Source: Myrica gale
Lineage: Eukaryota > Streptophyta > Magnoliopsida > Fagales > Myricaceae
Assembly (NCBI GenBank): GCA_963930655.1
Contig: OZ005604.1
Coordinates: 14,022,001 to 14,086,000 of the forward strand
Length of the DNA: 64,000 nucleotides
Direction: 5' to 3'
Each line of letters starts with the position of its first letter. Position 1 is the stretch's first letter. Made by a program: the position numbers and the translations under genes. The notes below the pieces were generated by a model. The model had not been told where the DNA came from. It made no database searches and saw only the letters and a list, made by a program, of their open reading frames with translations. Of this stretch, positions 36,041 to 47,389 are shown piece by piece.

Positions 36041-36122
36041 TATAAGAAACCCACCTACGGTTGAGTTGCCAGATTTGTGTTGTTTTTCCTAATACAAGTT
36101 TTTTTATTGTCAATCTTTGTAG

Positions 36123-36179
36123 GTGGAAACTTTTGGTGCCATGGCAAAAACTGAGAAAATTGCATTCATTCTTGAACAG
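36123..36179 (+). pseudogene. Captured exon of 26S proteasome subunit RPN5
   Basis: After a TTTGTAG acceptor the frame reads VETFGAMAKTEKIAFILEQ, a hallmark of RPN5 (PSMD12), a PCI-domain lid subunit of the 26S proteasome. It then runs into TATGTGCC, an impaired or shifted donor. Only this exon is recognisable. It sits about 80 bp downstream of the PAM2 fragment in the same orientation, giving a mosaic of two unrelated genes in one element. Confidence 0.78.
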
Positions 36180-36454
36180 TATGTGCCTTTTTTGGTTGTT
36201 GTATATGTAATTCCAAACCAGTGGATTTAGGGATTTAGCTTATAAGGTAGCGGATTTAGGGATTTAGCTTATATTATGTGATTTTAGAAAGCAATTACTG
36301 AAATGTAAGAAATGTTGGAGATTTATGAAATGAAATCGAATTCAGCCCACTCAACAAGTTGAAACCTTGCTTTGCTGATAGAAAATATGTCTTCTTACCC
36401 GTTTCTTCATTCGAAGTCTAAATTATTTGCTGATAGTATTGTTTCTGCTGCAGA

Positions 36455-37075
36455 ACTGAGTACCAGAGCTTGTATCTTTCTAATAAGAAGGGGAGGAACA
36501 AGAAGCAATGGCAACCCGTTTCACTTCGGGGCAGCTTTTCATACAAAATGAAAATTTGGATGTCCACAGCAAAAGTAATGCTTTTGTGTTTCTATTATAT
36601 CCTCATGTCATGATGTTCTTCGAATGTGTAGATTGGAATATTGTTGAATTCGTAAAAATTGTAGTTTTGCTAGGTGATGGTTCATCCAGTAGAACTATCA
36701 TGTTTTCTTAATTACTATCAAGTAATAAAGTTTCTTGATTCTAGGAGGTTCAGAGGGTGGCGTTGTTGTGCAGGTGATTCTTTGTTGCTTGTTTTATAGA
36801 GATAGTTTAATCAACTTGTTGTAGCTTGTTCTGAAAATTATGTGCCCTATGATGAAAGAATCTTTTGTGGCTTTTGGTTTCTGCCTATGGAATGGCAGTT
36901 TTCATGTAAGAAGTGCTGTGAAAACTCTGCACTTTTTTCTTCAGGGCATAAGCAGGGGAGAGATTAACTATGCTCAGCTCATCAATGTTTTGCAAACTTT
37001 TCTAAAGAGTAGTGCCAACACCGCCTATTTTTGTGGGGCTGAGTTCTGTTGGCAGGCAAGTTGCTCATTTTGTTT
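36455..37075 (+). other. Further exon-like blocks of unknown origin inside the CACTA-like element
   Basis: Two blocks look coding. At about 36,455-36,570, after a TGCTGCAG acceptor, one frame reads TEYQSLYLSNKKGRNKKQW. At about 36,944-37,065, after CTTCAG, a frame reads GISRGEINYAQLINVLQTFL followed by KSSANTAYFCGAEFCWQ. I recognise neither. They may be further captured exons. Confidence 0.35.
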
Positions 37076-37879
37076 CTTATTTGATCTCTTGCTGTTTACA
37101 AGAAGTCCTGGTTAATCTCAGTTGACAGTGTTAATGAGGTCGGAACATCATTATGTGATGTATCAATAAAAAAAGGTCTTGATGCCAGCAGTTTTATTAT
37201 CATAGCACCATTATTCTCTTTGCCCTTATTTGCTTTCTTGAACCGAGGCTCTTTTTTTTTGTCATTTTTATTATCATAGAGACATTGTTGATCTCTTATC
37301 ATGCTTTTGCTTCATGTGGTTGTAATTGTTCAGAAACACACTTAAACATAGAACTGAAAGCTTATTCTCAGTAGTGATGTAATTAGAATACACAGCAAGA
37401 TCTATCCGCCTGTTTTCGAGGCTTTTTCTGTCAGAAATCGGTCATTAGTCAATGTATTCATAGGTATTCCTTGACTCAGTCTTATAGTCTTTACATGAAT
37501 TTCGGATTTCTATGAAGAATATCTTCTTCTTAGTCTGTCATCTTATTGCTTCCCAGTGACGTTAACTAACATCTTCCTCAGTTTGGTATATTTAGGGCTG
37601 ATTGAGAATTCAAAAGGACGTTGATGTATCAAAGGAGGAAGATTTTGACTGGTCATTGCTTATTGTGTTGTATTTGAAATATATTACTTGTAGAGATTCT
37701 TGTGTTTGTTGTAAAATATTATTAATCATTAATGAAGTATGTTTTGTTTTATTATCTTTATTCTTTAAGTTTTTACATCCAATGAATTATGATTATTAAA
37801 ATAAATTTGTATTACCGAATAAAAAAGCATGTATAGGAAAATATGGAAAAAATTAGTGGTGTTTTAAAAATGCAGGCAC

Positions 37880-38134
37880 ATACAAAAAAAAATGTCGGCA
37901 CAAACCTTTAGCGGCGGTCGCGTAGCTAAAAGTTTGTACCAGCATTTTCACGAAACGCTGCGAAAAGAGCAAATTTGTGTTCAGGTCTATAGCGGCGGTC
38001 GCGCAAACCGCCGTTATAAATCTATTGCGAGGGAGCTATAGCGGCGGTCATGACCGCTGCTATAGCCTATAGCAGCGGTTTTGTGACCTATAGTGGCAGT
38101 TTCCGACTGTCGCTATAGCTCGGTTTTTTTGTAG
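37880..38134. repeat. Subterminal GCGGCG-type repeats, cluster D
   Basis: Units of CTTTAGCGGCGGTCGCG, TATAGCGGCGGTC and complements, ending CGGTTTTTTTGTAG at 38134. Confidence 0.75.
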
Positions 38135-38439
38135 GGAATTAAGATTCCCAAGCTGGGCTTTATAACTCGAAAGTTGTAATCGATTCAAGGTTTCTTGAAT
38201 TAGTGATCATCGCATACCACACACATACCGCAACCATTACATCGTTGCTGCATGCCATTCCGGGAAACCGATCAAAACCACACATTACTTGCCGTATAGT
38301 AGAGTTTAGAAGCACCAAAGACATGAACAATAGTTAAAAACAAACGACAACTGAAACACCTTAAACGTATGACCCAAGAATAAGCAAATTTAAACGTGGA
38401 ACCTCACTAACTACTGTTAAGACTTCGTTTTTGGTCGGT

Positions 38440-38447
38440 TATAAAAA
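38440..38447 (+). promoter_or_regulatory. TATA box of the cysteine protease gene
   Basis: TATAAAAA lies 50 bp upstream of the protease ATG, implying a transcription start near 38,470 and a very short leader. The CACTA-like element ends about 305 bp further upstream, so little native promoter remains between it and the TATA box. Confidence 0.7.
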
Positions 38448-38496
38448 GGATAGAAACAGGAATACCCCATTCTCCATCTAGATTTCCAGGCTAGCA

Positions 38497-39790
38497 ATGG
38501 AGACTCCTGCAGAACTAAAAAATGCGTCCTTGATTCTTTTGTTTGTGTGCTTCCTGTGGACACCGTTACTGACATGTTCGGAGAGGTACGAACATACAGT
38601 GGGTGACCCAAAATCTATGAGAGACAGGTATGACAACTGGGTGGCACAGCATGGCAGAATATACAAGAATAGGGAGGAGCGAGAAAGGCGATTCGGCATT
38701 TACCGAGATAACGTCCGGTTCATTGACCGCATCAACTCCAAGAATCTATTGTTCAAGCTCGCGGACAATAGATTTGCAGACATGACAAACCGGGAGTTTA
38801 GACACACGTATTTGGGATTTAGGACCATTTGGCATCCAAAAACAAACTTCAGCTATGACAAGAACATGAGTGTGCCAACAAGCGTCGATTGGAGAAAGAA
38901 AGGAGCAGTTACTCCAGTTAAGGATCAAGGCGAATGTGGTAAGAATCTGTTATTTTCGCAGTGTAAATTTTAACTTAATTATAAGTTGGTGCCTGAATAG
39001 ATTATTAGGAGAATTGACTACTAACAACTTCATGATGCCTGAGAGGCCTCTACTTCGTCATAACTTTTTATGCTCACCCAATCATTAATACCTGGGCCAA
39101 TTTAATTACCACATGCGGTGGCTGAAATTCAGGTTAATATTGACCAGTCCTAATCCCTTAGGCTACAATAACTCTTAACAATAGCAACCTTTTGATTCAG
39201 GAAGTTGTTGGGCATTCTCTACGGTGGCAGCTGTGGAAGGTATCAACGCAATCAAAACAGGACATTTGAAATCTCTGTCAGAGCAAGAGCTAATAGACTG
39301 CGATTTTGATTCCTCGAATCAAGGATGCAATGGTGGAATCATGGAGAAAGCATTTGTGTTCATCAAAAAGATTGGTGGACTGACCACGGAAAGCAATTAT
39401 TCTTACAAAGGATTTCGTGGCAAATGCGACAAAACCAAAGAACATAATCATGCAGTGACAATAAGTGGCTATGAGAGGGTACCCGTCAATGATGAGAGAA
39501 GCCTACAAGCTGTAGTTGCTAAGCAACCTGTGTCGGTTTCCATAGATGGTGCAGGTAAGGGATTCCAATTCTATTCTAAAGGTATCCTCACTGGCGGAGG
39601 AAAGCGACTCAATCATGCAGTCACGGCAGTTGGCTATGGAGAAGATGGTGGTAAAAAGTACTGGCTTATGAAGAATTCATGGAGCACTGGTTGGGGGGAA
39701 TCTGGTTATGCACGGATGGGGCGTGATTCGGCAGATAAGAATGGTGTTTGCGGCCTTGCCATGGACGCTAGTTACCCTCTTAAGAACTAA
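38497..39790 (+). CDS. Papain-type cysteine protease (SAG39-like, C1A family)
   Basis: Two exons, 38497-38938 and 39201-39790, joined through a GT-AG intron that splits a Gly codon just before the catalytic motif; 343 residues, normal for the family. An N-terminal hydrophobic signal ([16 protein letters not shown]) is followed by the inhibitor prodomain with an ERFNIN-type motif ([17 protein letters not shown]). The mature enzyme starts near [20 protein letters not shown]. Catalytic Cys is in GSCWAFST, His in [11 protein letters not shown] and Asn in [10 protein letters not shown]; the oxyanion Gln is in KDQGECG. No granulin or KDEL tail. Such secreted or vacuolar endopeptidases work in senescence, programmed cell death and defence. 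Reading intact. Confidence 0.94.
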
Positions 39791-39895
39791 TTATAAATTT
39801 CTTGTTGATTAATCTGGCATTTTCCGATTGCTCAACGACAGGAGTTAGCTTAGCTCCGGTAGAAATTTATATAAACTTCGAATATAACATTAGAC

Positions 39896-40118
39896 TACGT
39901 AGATGAAGTTAAAAATGTCTGAGATTCATACACCGCTAGTAGGGAATACGATAGGGTACTGCAAGGTATGATTGTACGATAAGCTTATCAAATAACAGAT
40001 GCTTATTCTACTCTCTTTTTTTTCTAGATAAATCTTATTATATATATGAAAAGTACAATCTAAAATACAGAAAAAAAAAACAGAGACTACCAGCGAAAAA
40101 TATAACTTCATCTACGTA
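39896..40118. mobile_element. Small MITE-like inverted-repeat element
   Basis: A perfect 15-bp inverted repeat, TACGTAGATGAAGTT at 39896-39910 and its complement at 40104-40118, encloses 193 bp of AT-rich sequence with A- and T-runs. No convincing target duplication was found. It sits between the protease and the AP2 pseudogene. Confidence 0.55.
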
Positions 40119-40145
40119 AAAGACAATAAAAACAGAGACGACCAC

Positions 40146-41202
40146 CAAGTTTATCTTGGTGGTTATGATAAGGAAGAGAAAGCAGCATGGGCTTATGATT
40201 TAGCTGCACTGAAGTATTGGGGTCCAACAATTCACATTAATTTCCCACTAAGCACTTACGAGAAAGAGCTTGAGGAGATGAAGAACATGAGCAGGCAAGA
40301 ATTTGTTCCCAACTTAAGAAGGAAAAGCAGTGGGACGTGGGTTTTCAAGAGGGGCATCCGTGTACAGAGGAGTGACAGGACACCCTCAGCATGGAAGGTG
40401 GCAAGCAAGAATTGGAAGGGTTGCAGGCAACAAGGACTTGTACCTCGGAACATTTAGCACACAAGAGGAAGCAGCTGAGGCCTATGACATTGCGGCGATT
40501 AAGTTTAGGGAAACAAGTGCGGTTACAAACTTTGATATGAGTAGGTATGACGTGAGGAGAATTTGCTCGAGCTCCACGCTCATTGCTGGTGACCTTGCAA
40601 AACGTTCACCGAAAGACCCAAGCCCGGCTTCCCTCGAGGACAATAATTCTTGTGCCTCATCCACGTCCTCTCAACCCCTTCTGGCCATAGCCAGCAGTGA
40701 GCCATCGGATGATTTGGCCGTGATGGTGTGGAACTCCAACAATGAGGAACATCAACAGAATGAGAATACAAACACCAACGATGATGTGACATTGGCGGCT
40801 TCCAGCAGCAGGACTTCCTCAAATCCAACGAGCCCAAGATGTTCTTTTGGAACAAGTAATGGGTTTGCATTGGTGGGAATGACTTTTCTCATATCTACTT
40901 CTCGCTGCAAGGACCCAAGTATGAAATTGACAGTAGTGGTAACGACCTTGAGATGCCCCTATGCTGAGAAATTTGGCTTTGGTTCCTCAGGCCCCTGCTG
41001 TTTGCATTGTGGGATGAGAGAGCGAACAACGGATTCTAAGATTTCAGAACAGAAATCTGCATATGGTATAGCGAAGTGGGGGAAAGATGATTTCAAATGT
41101 TGGTTTAGTTTGTTTTTCATGGAAACGAGGAATAGAAGTACAAGTGGAATTTTAGAATCAAGGACTGAATATGCTAAAAATATATCGTTCATGGGACATT
41201 AA
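40146..41202 (+). pseudogene. AINTEGUMENTA-like (AIL/PLETHORA) AP2 retro-pseudogene
   Basis: AIL factors have two AP2 DNA-binding domains. The copy starts inside the first domain ([39 protein letters not shown]), runs through the linker ([19 protein letters not shown]) and, after a frameshift at KSSG caused by about 7 extra bases, into the second domain ([54 protein letters not shown]). AIL genes normally have several introns across this stretch; none is present, indicating a retrocopy. Conserved residues are changed (TGHPQHGRW for the usual TRHHQHGRW). The C-terminal part needs further frame changes. The first exons are missing. No clear poly(A) tail or target duplication. Confidence 0.85.
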
Positions 41203-42343
41203 CCAGTGAATTTCACCATTTAGTTATTTCAGAATCTCCTTTTCTATTTTTCCTTCTTTCATTCTTTTTGCCAAGCTGTGTATAATGTCCATGCTCTGAT
41301 TGGTTACCAAGGAAAAAAAATGAGGAAACGAAACGTGGATTCTACACTTGACGATATTTCAGGTTGTAGTGCTTTTGCAGTTGCTAGTTCTTACTGGTCT
41401 AGCTAGGGGTCTTCAATTTTTGACCAGCAATATTGTTGGACCAATATTTGGAGCACCATGGATTCTATAGCCTGCCTTATTGTTAGTAGGGTTAAATACT
41501 ACCAAAATTTCGTGTCAAAAGTCAGTTTAGTCGAGTTGCAATCATGTTATAATTCAAGTTCTAAGTTGAAGATGATGGATTAAAGAGTTATTAAGCCTAG
41601 TGCTCAAACTAACTGATCACAGAGAGTCTGACTTACATGTGGCATGCTTTTTAGCTTGTTGGTGATATGGCATTAAATTAATTTATTTTAAAATTTATTG
41701 TATAGATTTTCATTTTTGGGGAAACATTATTTTGTGTAGTTTAAGGCCAAATCGAATAGATGGGCAAATATTCATATCTTTTAAAAGTATGGGACATAAT
41801 TAGACAAATTAGAAGTAATGGAGTTAAATTTGATTTATGCCCAAAAATATAGGGCATAATATGAAATTTCCTCTCAATTTTTTGTATATTTGTTCTTGTT
41901 CTATATGTGGCTCGTTTAAATTAGTGGTTATGTTGCTTCAAAAATCCAAGTCAACATTTTCCATTAGGGAAAGGATTAATTTGTCACGAGTAGATCATCT
42001 TGTATATTATTTTGTCAAAATTAAGATCACACGAACTAATTTGTCATTTGTCGAAACAGTTACAAGAATGTCTAGTGAAATTAAGCCAGAAGAACAAAGG
42101 TAAAATTGCCAGATACTAGGCATTTTCAGTTATGAATAGTAAGACAAGGATGGCACATGTGTTAGATAGTAAAAGAAAGAAAATAATATTCTTTTTATTT
42201 CCAATTATACGAGATCGAATATGAATGCTATGGAACACGATAAACATAAAAAGTTTATAAAGGGGTTCTAGGTGAGGTCAAATATCCAAAAGCAAGATAT
42301 ATGAATTTAAGAATAGTATTTAATATTTAATAAATTCTTTATT
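41203..42343. other. Intergenic, no gene recognised
   Basis: AT-rich DNA between the AP2 pseudogene and the LINE fragment. The frame at 41837-42103 shows no domain. Repeated ATAGGGCATAATATGA-like words near 41,790-41,865 hint at an old repeat but do not define an element. Confidence 0.4.
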
Positions 42344-42822
42344 CATGGATGGTGTCCTCCGCAAGAAGGGCACCGGAGATGTTCTACAGATGTAGCTATG
42401 CGAAACACGATGGTTGTTATAGCTCTCTTTTATAGACTCGGGAGGCTCCCTCTGCCATGTGTACAAGGAGCAAATTCCTAGCATTAATTCTCTTGTTGGA
42501 GAATGTTTGGCGCTTGTTACTGCTACTAATATTTTTGCGGAAAAATGATGGTTGACTGTTGAGTTTGAAACTAATTGTTTGATGCTTAGTCGTTTGGTTT
42601 CTACTGGAGATCTTAATCCGGGACCTCTTTTGGACAATCAGGTGTTAAAGCCAGGATTCCGAGGGAAAGGAATATGTTAGCCCATCTTATAGCCAAGTGG
42701 GCTGCGGATGGCATTTTGGCTCTGTTGATGTTTTGTGTCTCCCTGCCATCTGTTAGGGCAGGTTTGGACTTCGTAGGTGTTTCAGTTGTTTTCATTCCAG
42801 TAAGGTTTACCAAGAAAAAATA
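42344..42822 (+). mobile_element. 5'-truncated LINE with RNase H-like domain and 15-bp target duplication
   Basis: The plus strand encodes pieces of the RNase H-like domain (RVT_3 type) found at the C-terminus of plant LINE polyproteins: SLVGECLALVTATNIFAEK, then LTVEFETNCLMLSRLV in the same frame after a stop, and RERNMLAHLIAKWAADGIL after a frame change. The copy ends in an A-rich tail (AAGAAAAAATA). AATAAATTCTTTATT occurs at 42329-42343 and again at 42823-42837, a perfect 15-bp duplication as expected from target-primed insertion. Most of the LINE is missing. Confidence 0.8.
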
Positions 42823-42837
42823 AATAAATTCTTTATT

Positions 42838-43934
42838 TATAAAATTACGACAGTGTATAATTATAACATCCCGAGCCCCACATGAAATGAGAGAGGAAAA
42901 GTAACGAGAAATGGAATCTTCAGTTTATATTCATTTAACATCCGAATTCTATTGATTACACTCAGCTGCAAACAAGGCAGCCATTGCATCAAAGCTGGAC
43001 AGTAATAATCTGGTTGAGAGAGTCTCGTTTCTCAGTCCTGTACAGAAACCTTATAAAGTGGAAGGAAGACATGCTACACATGTATCAATTCATAATCCTT
43101 TTCATTTAACTGTTTTATTCCATCTATCTATAGTCCTCTCAAGATAATGCATGCTTTTAGGGAGCAGAGCATGGATTTGTTGGGATGTACAGGGCTTCTC
43201 AGTAGTTATAAGCTTTCATCAAATTCCGACGGCAATTCTAGCACATGTTTCCTAAGGTAGCATTAGATTTCGGGCGACCAAAGTATGTTGAGATTCAGAT
43301 TTGTTAAAGTCCGCAAGCAATCACAATTGTCTGCATATAAGCCAAGGACAGACGAGTAGAAACCATAAAGCCAAATTTAATCTGTCCGTCCACTCTTCGC
43401 TCTGAAAGAGAAACTGATCAAAGCAAAAGCAAATTTAGTAAAGAGCCATTGTGTACATCTTTTATTTGGATCCATCAAAGATCAAGTTAAAGCGAACATC
43501 AAATGCGGATAAGGATGACAAGCAACAAGGAGTCATAACCCACCTGCTGGTATCTGGCCAATATGTGAAAGCTTTTCATATCTCTTTCACTGCAGCAGAC
43601 AGAAATCCGTCCAGTATATTGTTCCTTGATACCAGCAGCCGATTCATGTACAAGATGCACGGACTTTGGAATCATATCAGGAATTTGTCAGGTTGGAAAA
43701 TATGAACAGTCAAATCTCGAAGAAAGCACCCCTTCAACAAAGCCATCCATGCAATGAAAGCCTTGCACCAATATGAAATAATGCATAACAAAATCAGCCA
43801 GCTTAGATTATCGGATTTGCAAATATTCCCAAATCAGGAGGGGACGATACAAGATTCCAGATCAATTACAGAACAGAGAGGGTATTTCATCACCAAAATA
43901 TAACTAGTCAGCTGCATGTGGTTGTAGGGTTTCT
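42838..43934. other. Spacer and probable 3' UTR of the glucosidase-II-beta-like gene
   Basis: No open frame with recognisable content (43451-43705 is unconvincing). The region nearest 43,934 is the 3' UTR of the minus-strand gene ending at 43935. Its extent is unknown. Confidence 0.45.
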
Positions 43935-46598
43935 TCAACGAAAACGTCTTCGTTTAGATCTTGCAAGGCGACGGAAAATCCAGTAAGCTAACACAAAACT
44001 GATTAGAACCACTTGTATGATTATGATTACCTGCAGACCTGGAATCACAGACAAAAAGAACCTTTTATATCAACTCATATATCTTCTTTAACTACACCAA
44101 AACTATTACTGGCAAAAAAAAATACCTCTAAGCTTTTGAATCATATCCTCCAAATTGATTCCATTTTTGGTTTCTGCTGTACTGATAGAACCCATATCAC
44201 GGATTCTTGAAACAACACTCCCAGTCTTGTAGTTAATATTCCCACCCATGATGCATGTGTTAGGACAGTTGATACTGCCATCATATTCATCACTTCCATC
44301 GCAGCAATCTTGAAAGATCATCAAATTGGAACAAGAACTGAGACTATGAGGCATAGGGACATTAAAACCTACAAGTCATCCCAACAACAATCGGAATACA
44401 ATCTAACACTTCAGTGGTGTAGATGCCTTTGACTAAGTGCCGAAAGAGTTTGAGTCTACTTAAATACTGCAATTATGTCCATATATTCTAGCTGGGAACA
44501 ATACATAAGAGTCAGAGACCCAAAGTTAATAATGGAAACAACATGCCTAACTTTCCCATCAAGAAAGATGATTTGGTCACGGGAAACCTGCCTTTGGTCC
44601 TAGTAGACATGACATCCTAGTGGTGCAAGCATTTAGACCTTCAATAGAAGGGCTCCCCCACTCTGAAGGCCATAGCAACCATGCCCTCCACTAGGGAGAT
44701 CATTAGCCGAGGTCAGAGGCATAATTCCTCAAACATATGGCATTCCCACTTAAGTCTATGAAATTAAAAACTAATGAATAAATTAATCAGTGCCAAATCC
44801 ATAAGAAGGGAAAGGATAAATTTTAGAAGTTTTTTCTTACCACAAACTCGGTCATTAATACGAGAAGAAAATATAAACTGAGGTGTACTTCCCACATTCC
44901 TACAATAAAACTTCCCAGCCGGACAGGCTGAAGTTCCTGCAAATGCAATACACAAGATAAAACTGAATAGCAAGGTGAATAGGAACTCATTGATTTTCAG
45001 CGTGATGCATGTAACTTTTATTAGTAAAAATAAACTTACATCCTTTTGGGTTGGATCTAATTCCATAGGCATTCCTAGCATTTCCAATTTTGCTAATCAG
45101 ACTCCATATGCTTTCCAATTGTTCTACAGAACTATTTCCATCTGTTTTTCATAAAAATTATTAAGGAAAATTGGTGGCATAACATAATCCGATACTGTGG
45201 GAATACGAAAAGTGGGGTCACTTGCATCTCATGCCACTAATTACAATTAGCCACTAGATGAGGAATTGGATAGAAGTAGACTAGAACAATTGGATACCAA
45301 GGTGGGGTGTGAGTAGACAAATTGGAAACGAAGGGATCATAAGAACTCTAAAAAATATCTCTGCCTGTGTAACCAGACAGGAAACAGGACAAGTAAAAAG
45401 TTTATAAGCAAAATGACTTATGATGCTTCAAAGTAGAGATAAACTGTCTTCTCTGCTGTCCAAAAAGGTGGTTACTCTGCTCAAACATAACATCATTAAT
45501 CTTGAGAATGAAATTCCCCTCGACATTTTACAAGACATCTCCCAATAGAACCCATCTTCTCTTATGTGCACATAAATATGAAGTGAAATACAACCCTTAA
45601 AGGACAGGCCATTGAGGAAAGTATAACAATTAAGTGCTTCCGTTTGCTTGTGCTCATACCTGTTTGATCGCACTTCACAACCAGTTTTCAAGGATCACCC
45701 CTAAGAGTATCAAAATGAGTAGACACCTAGCATGAGAAAATTGAGAATTTCCTTAATCCCAAATTTTCTTCATCAGTTCACGGACAAGAATTTAATTCGC
45801 GATATGACAATGTCATCTCAGAGTTACGAAAGGCACACGACTCATGACCTGATTGCTCCGATTTATTATATCATCCCAAATAAAAATATTGTATATTTAT
45901 TATATCTTAGCAAAACTGTTGGACCATAATCGTTGAGATAACGTTGCTGGACTTAATATGCACAGCTCATAGTATTGAACTGATTCCGTACACCCACCAA
46001 TATCAGCATTTTTTTAAAGCGAACGAAGCATTAAAAACACATCTAGAAAAAAAAAAAGCATTAAAAACACAAATGACTGGAAGTCAAAACAATCAGCGTT
46101 ATCAATTATCGATCTCCATCATTGAGACTACATTCAGAGCTAGTTTAAGTGCAACTTGAACTAAGGCAATACCGGGCTCGTCAGTCCCGTCAACGCAGTC
46201 GCAAAAATCATCGTTGACACGGTCTCTGGTAAACGATTTCGACCCGTCCTTGCACTCTATCACCTCCGGCTGAAAGTATTTCTCATCTGAAACCACCACA
46301 GAAGCAACTTGAAAATCAAGGTTTCAGTTGAAATTGTAACAGACCCTTGGTAGGGGGAATCTGGGTATGCTCCAATTTTCTGGAACTAGATAAACAAATA
46401 TCAGAAACAACATTTTTAAGGACAAAATCCTATGAAAGTCAGACAGCAAGAGTTACCCAGAGGATGGATTCCCCGGAGCGATGGGTGGGAGAGGAAAGAC
46501 GCGTAGGAGTTGGCAAAGATCAGAGAGGCAGAAAGGAGAGAGATGAATTCGAAACTGAAACTGGATCTTAACAAACTTCTATGATGACTAGTCCCCAT
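43935..46598 (-). CDS. Short glucosidase II beta-subunit-like protein (PRKCSH-like N-domain) with C-terminal membrane anchor
   Basis: Five exons on the minus strand: 46598-46457, 46286-46173, 44936-44841, 44308-44126 and 44038-43935; phases agree and sum to 212 residues. The start is the ATG at 46598, followed by a hydrophobic segment ([20 protein letters not shown]). Two LDL-receptor-A-like modules follow: [20 protein letters not shown] with CVDGTDEPG, and [17 protein letters not shown] with [17 protein letters not shown]. The last exon encodes [19 protein letters not shown] and a basic tail [12 protein letters not shown]. Full glucosidase II beta subunits, which hold the alpha subunit in the ER and promote N-glycan trimming, are much longer and carry an MRH domain; this short type lacks it. 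Predicted ER type I membrane protein. Reading intact. Confidence 0.88.
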
Positions 46599-46672
46599 AT
46601 GTCAGTAGGATGATCTTGAATGCTATTGAGCTATGGCAACGCCGTGCAGGGGCTTTTATCCTAGGTTTAAAT

Positions 46673-47154
46673 GGTTAGAATTATGTGTTCCATAACCAAA
46701 TTAATTAATTATATAGAATATAGTTTGGTGGAAGGAATTAATTATATATAAAAGACATATTTATAATTATCTCAAATTTCAGGGGTCAATTAAAATATGT
46801 TGATGGACTTGATTGTAATTAGTAGAAGCCCTAATTGTATAAAAAGAAGGGTTATTCAGTTTTATTCTACTGCTGGAATTTGAGATCCATAAGGATCTTA
46901 TGTCTCATGCTTTCTCTAGAGTTTCCCAAGACCTATAAATATAACTGTTATATTCAAGGGGTTGGTCATCAAAACCTATTAGAGAAATCTGATAATGAGA
47001 AAGTGACATGAATCCCTTAGGAGGCAACACATCTGAGTTGCTCTTCTGAATTGCTGGAGTTTTGATTTGATCCTAAAGCGGCTTAAGATTTGTTTATTCA
47101 TAAATTCCTGTGTCAGGTATGGAATCGAATCCACAATTGTAATTATAATCTTGA
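46673..47154 (+). repeat. 5' LTR of the 5-kb copia element
   Basis: About 482 bp. Compared with the 3' LTR it has an indel of about 15 bp near the start and scattered substitutions, so the insertion is not recent. Confidence 0.82.
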
Positions 47155-47389
47155 TTGATTGTAAAGCGGCTTTGGTTCACATTATTGCAATTGTAGAATT
47201 ATATGGACCTTACTAATTTTTTATTGAGAATCAAAAGCCTTTGGCTTTTTTTTTTAAATCACGTGAAAGAGAAAGTTTTTTTTCTCTCTCCACTGTTTGA
47301 TACGCATGAGATGTGTCTTCTTTTAACATATACTTTGTTTGAATTTGAATTGATAACTGGCTGTGTTCCTGAGAAAAGGAAATTTTTTC

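Larger units (their letters stand above)
34565..38134 (+). mobile_element. CACTA-like element carrying host gene fragments
   Basis: Bounded by GCGGCG-type subterminal repeats at 34,569-34,880 and 37,880-38,134, ending in TTTTTTTGTAG. Its 3' segment (37,649-37,890) aligns closely with 15,430-15,720, so the two belong to one family. The centre (about 35,580-37,620) is less AT-rich and holds pieces of at least two unrelated host genes, PAM2/CID-like and RPN5-like, with flanking intron-like sequence, i.e. genomic capture rather than retrocopies. No transposase is present, so it is non-autonomous. The left terminus is not a clear CACTA; superfamily is inferred from the subterminal arrays and the CTACAAAAAAA end. 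Confidence 0.65.
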
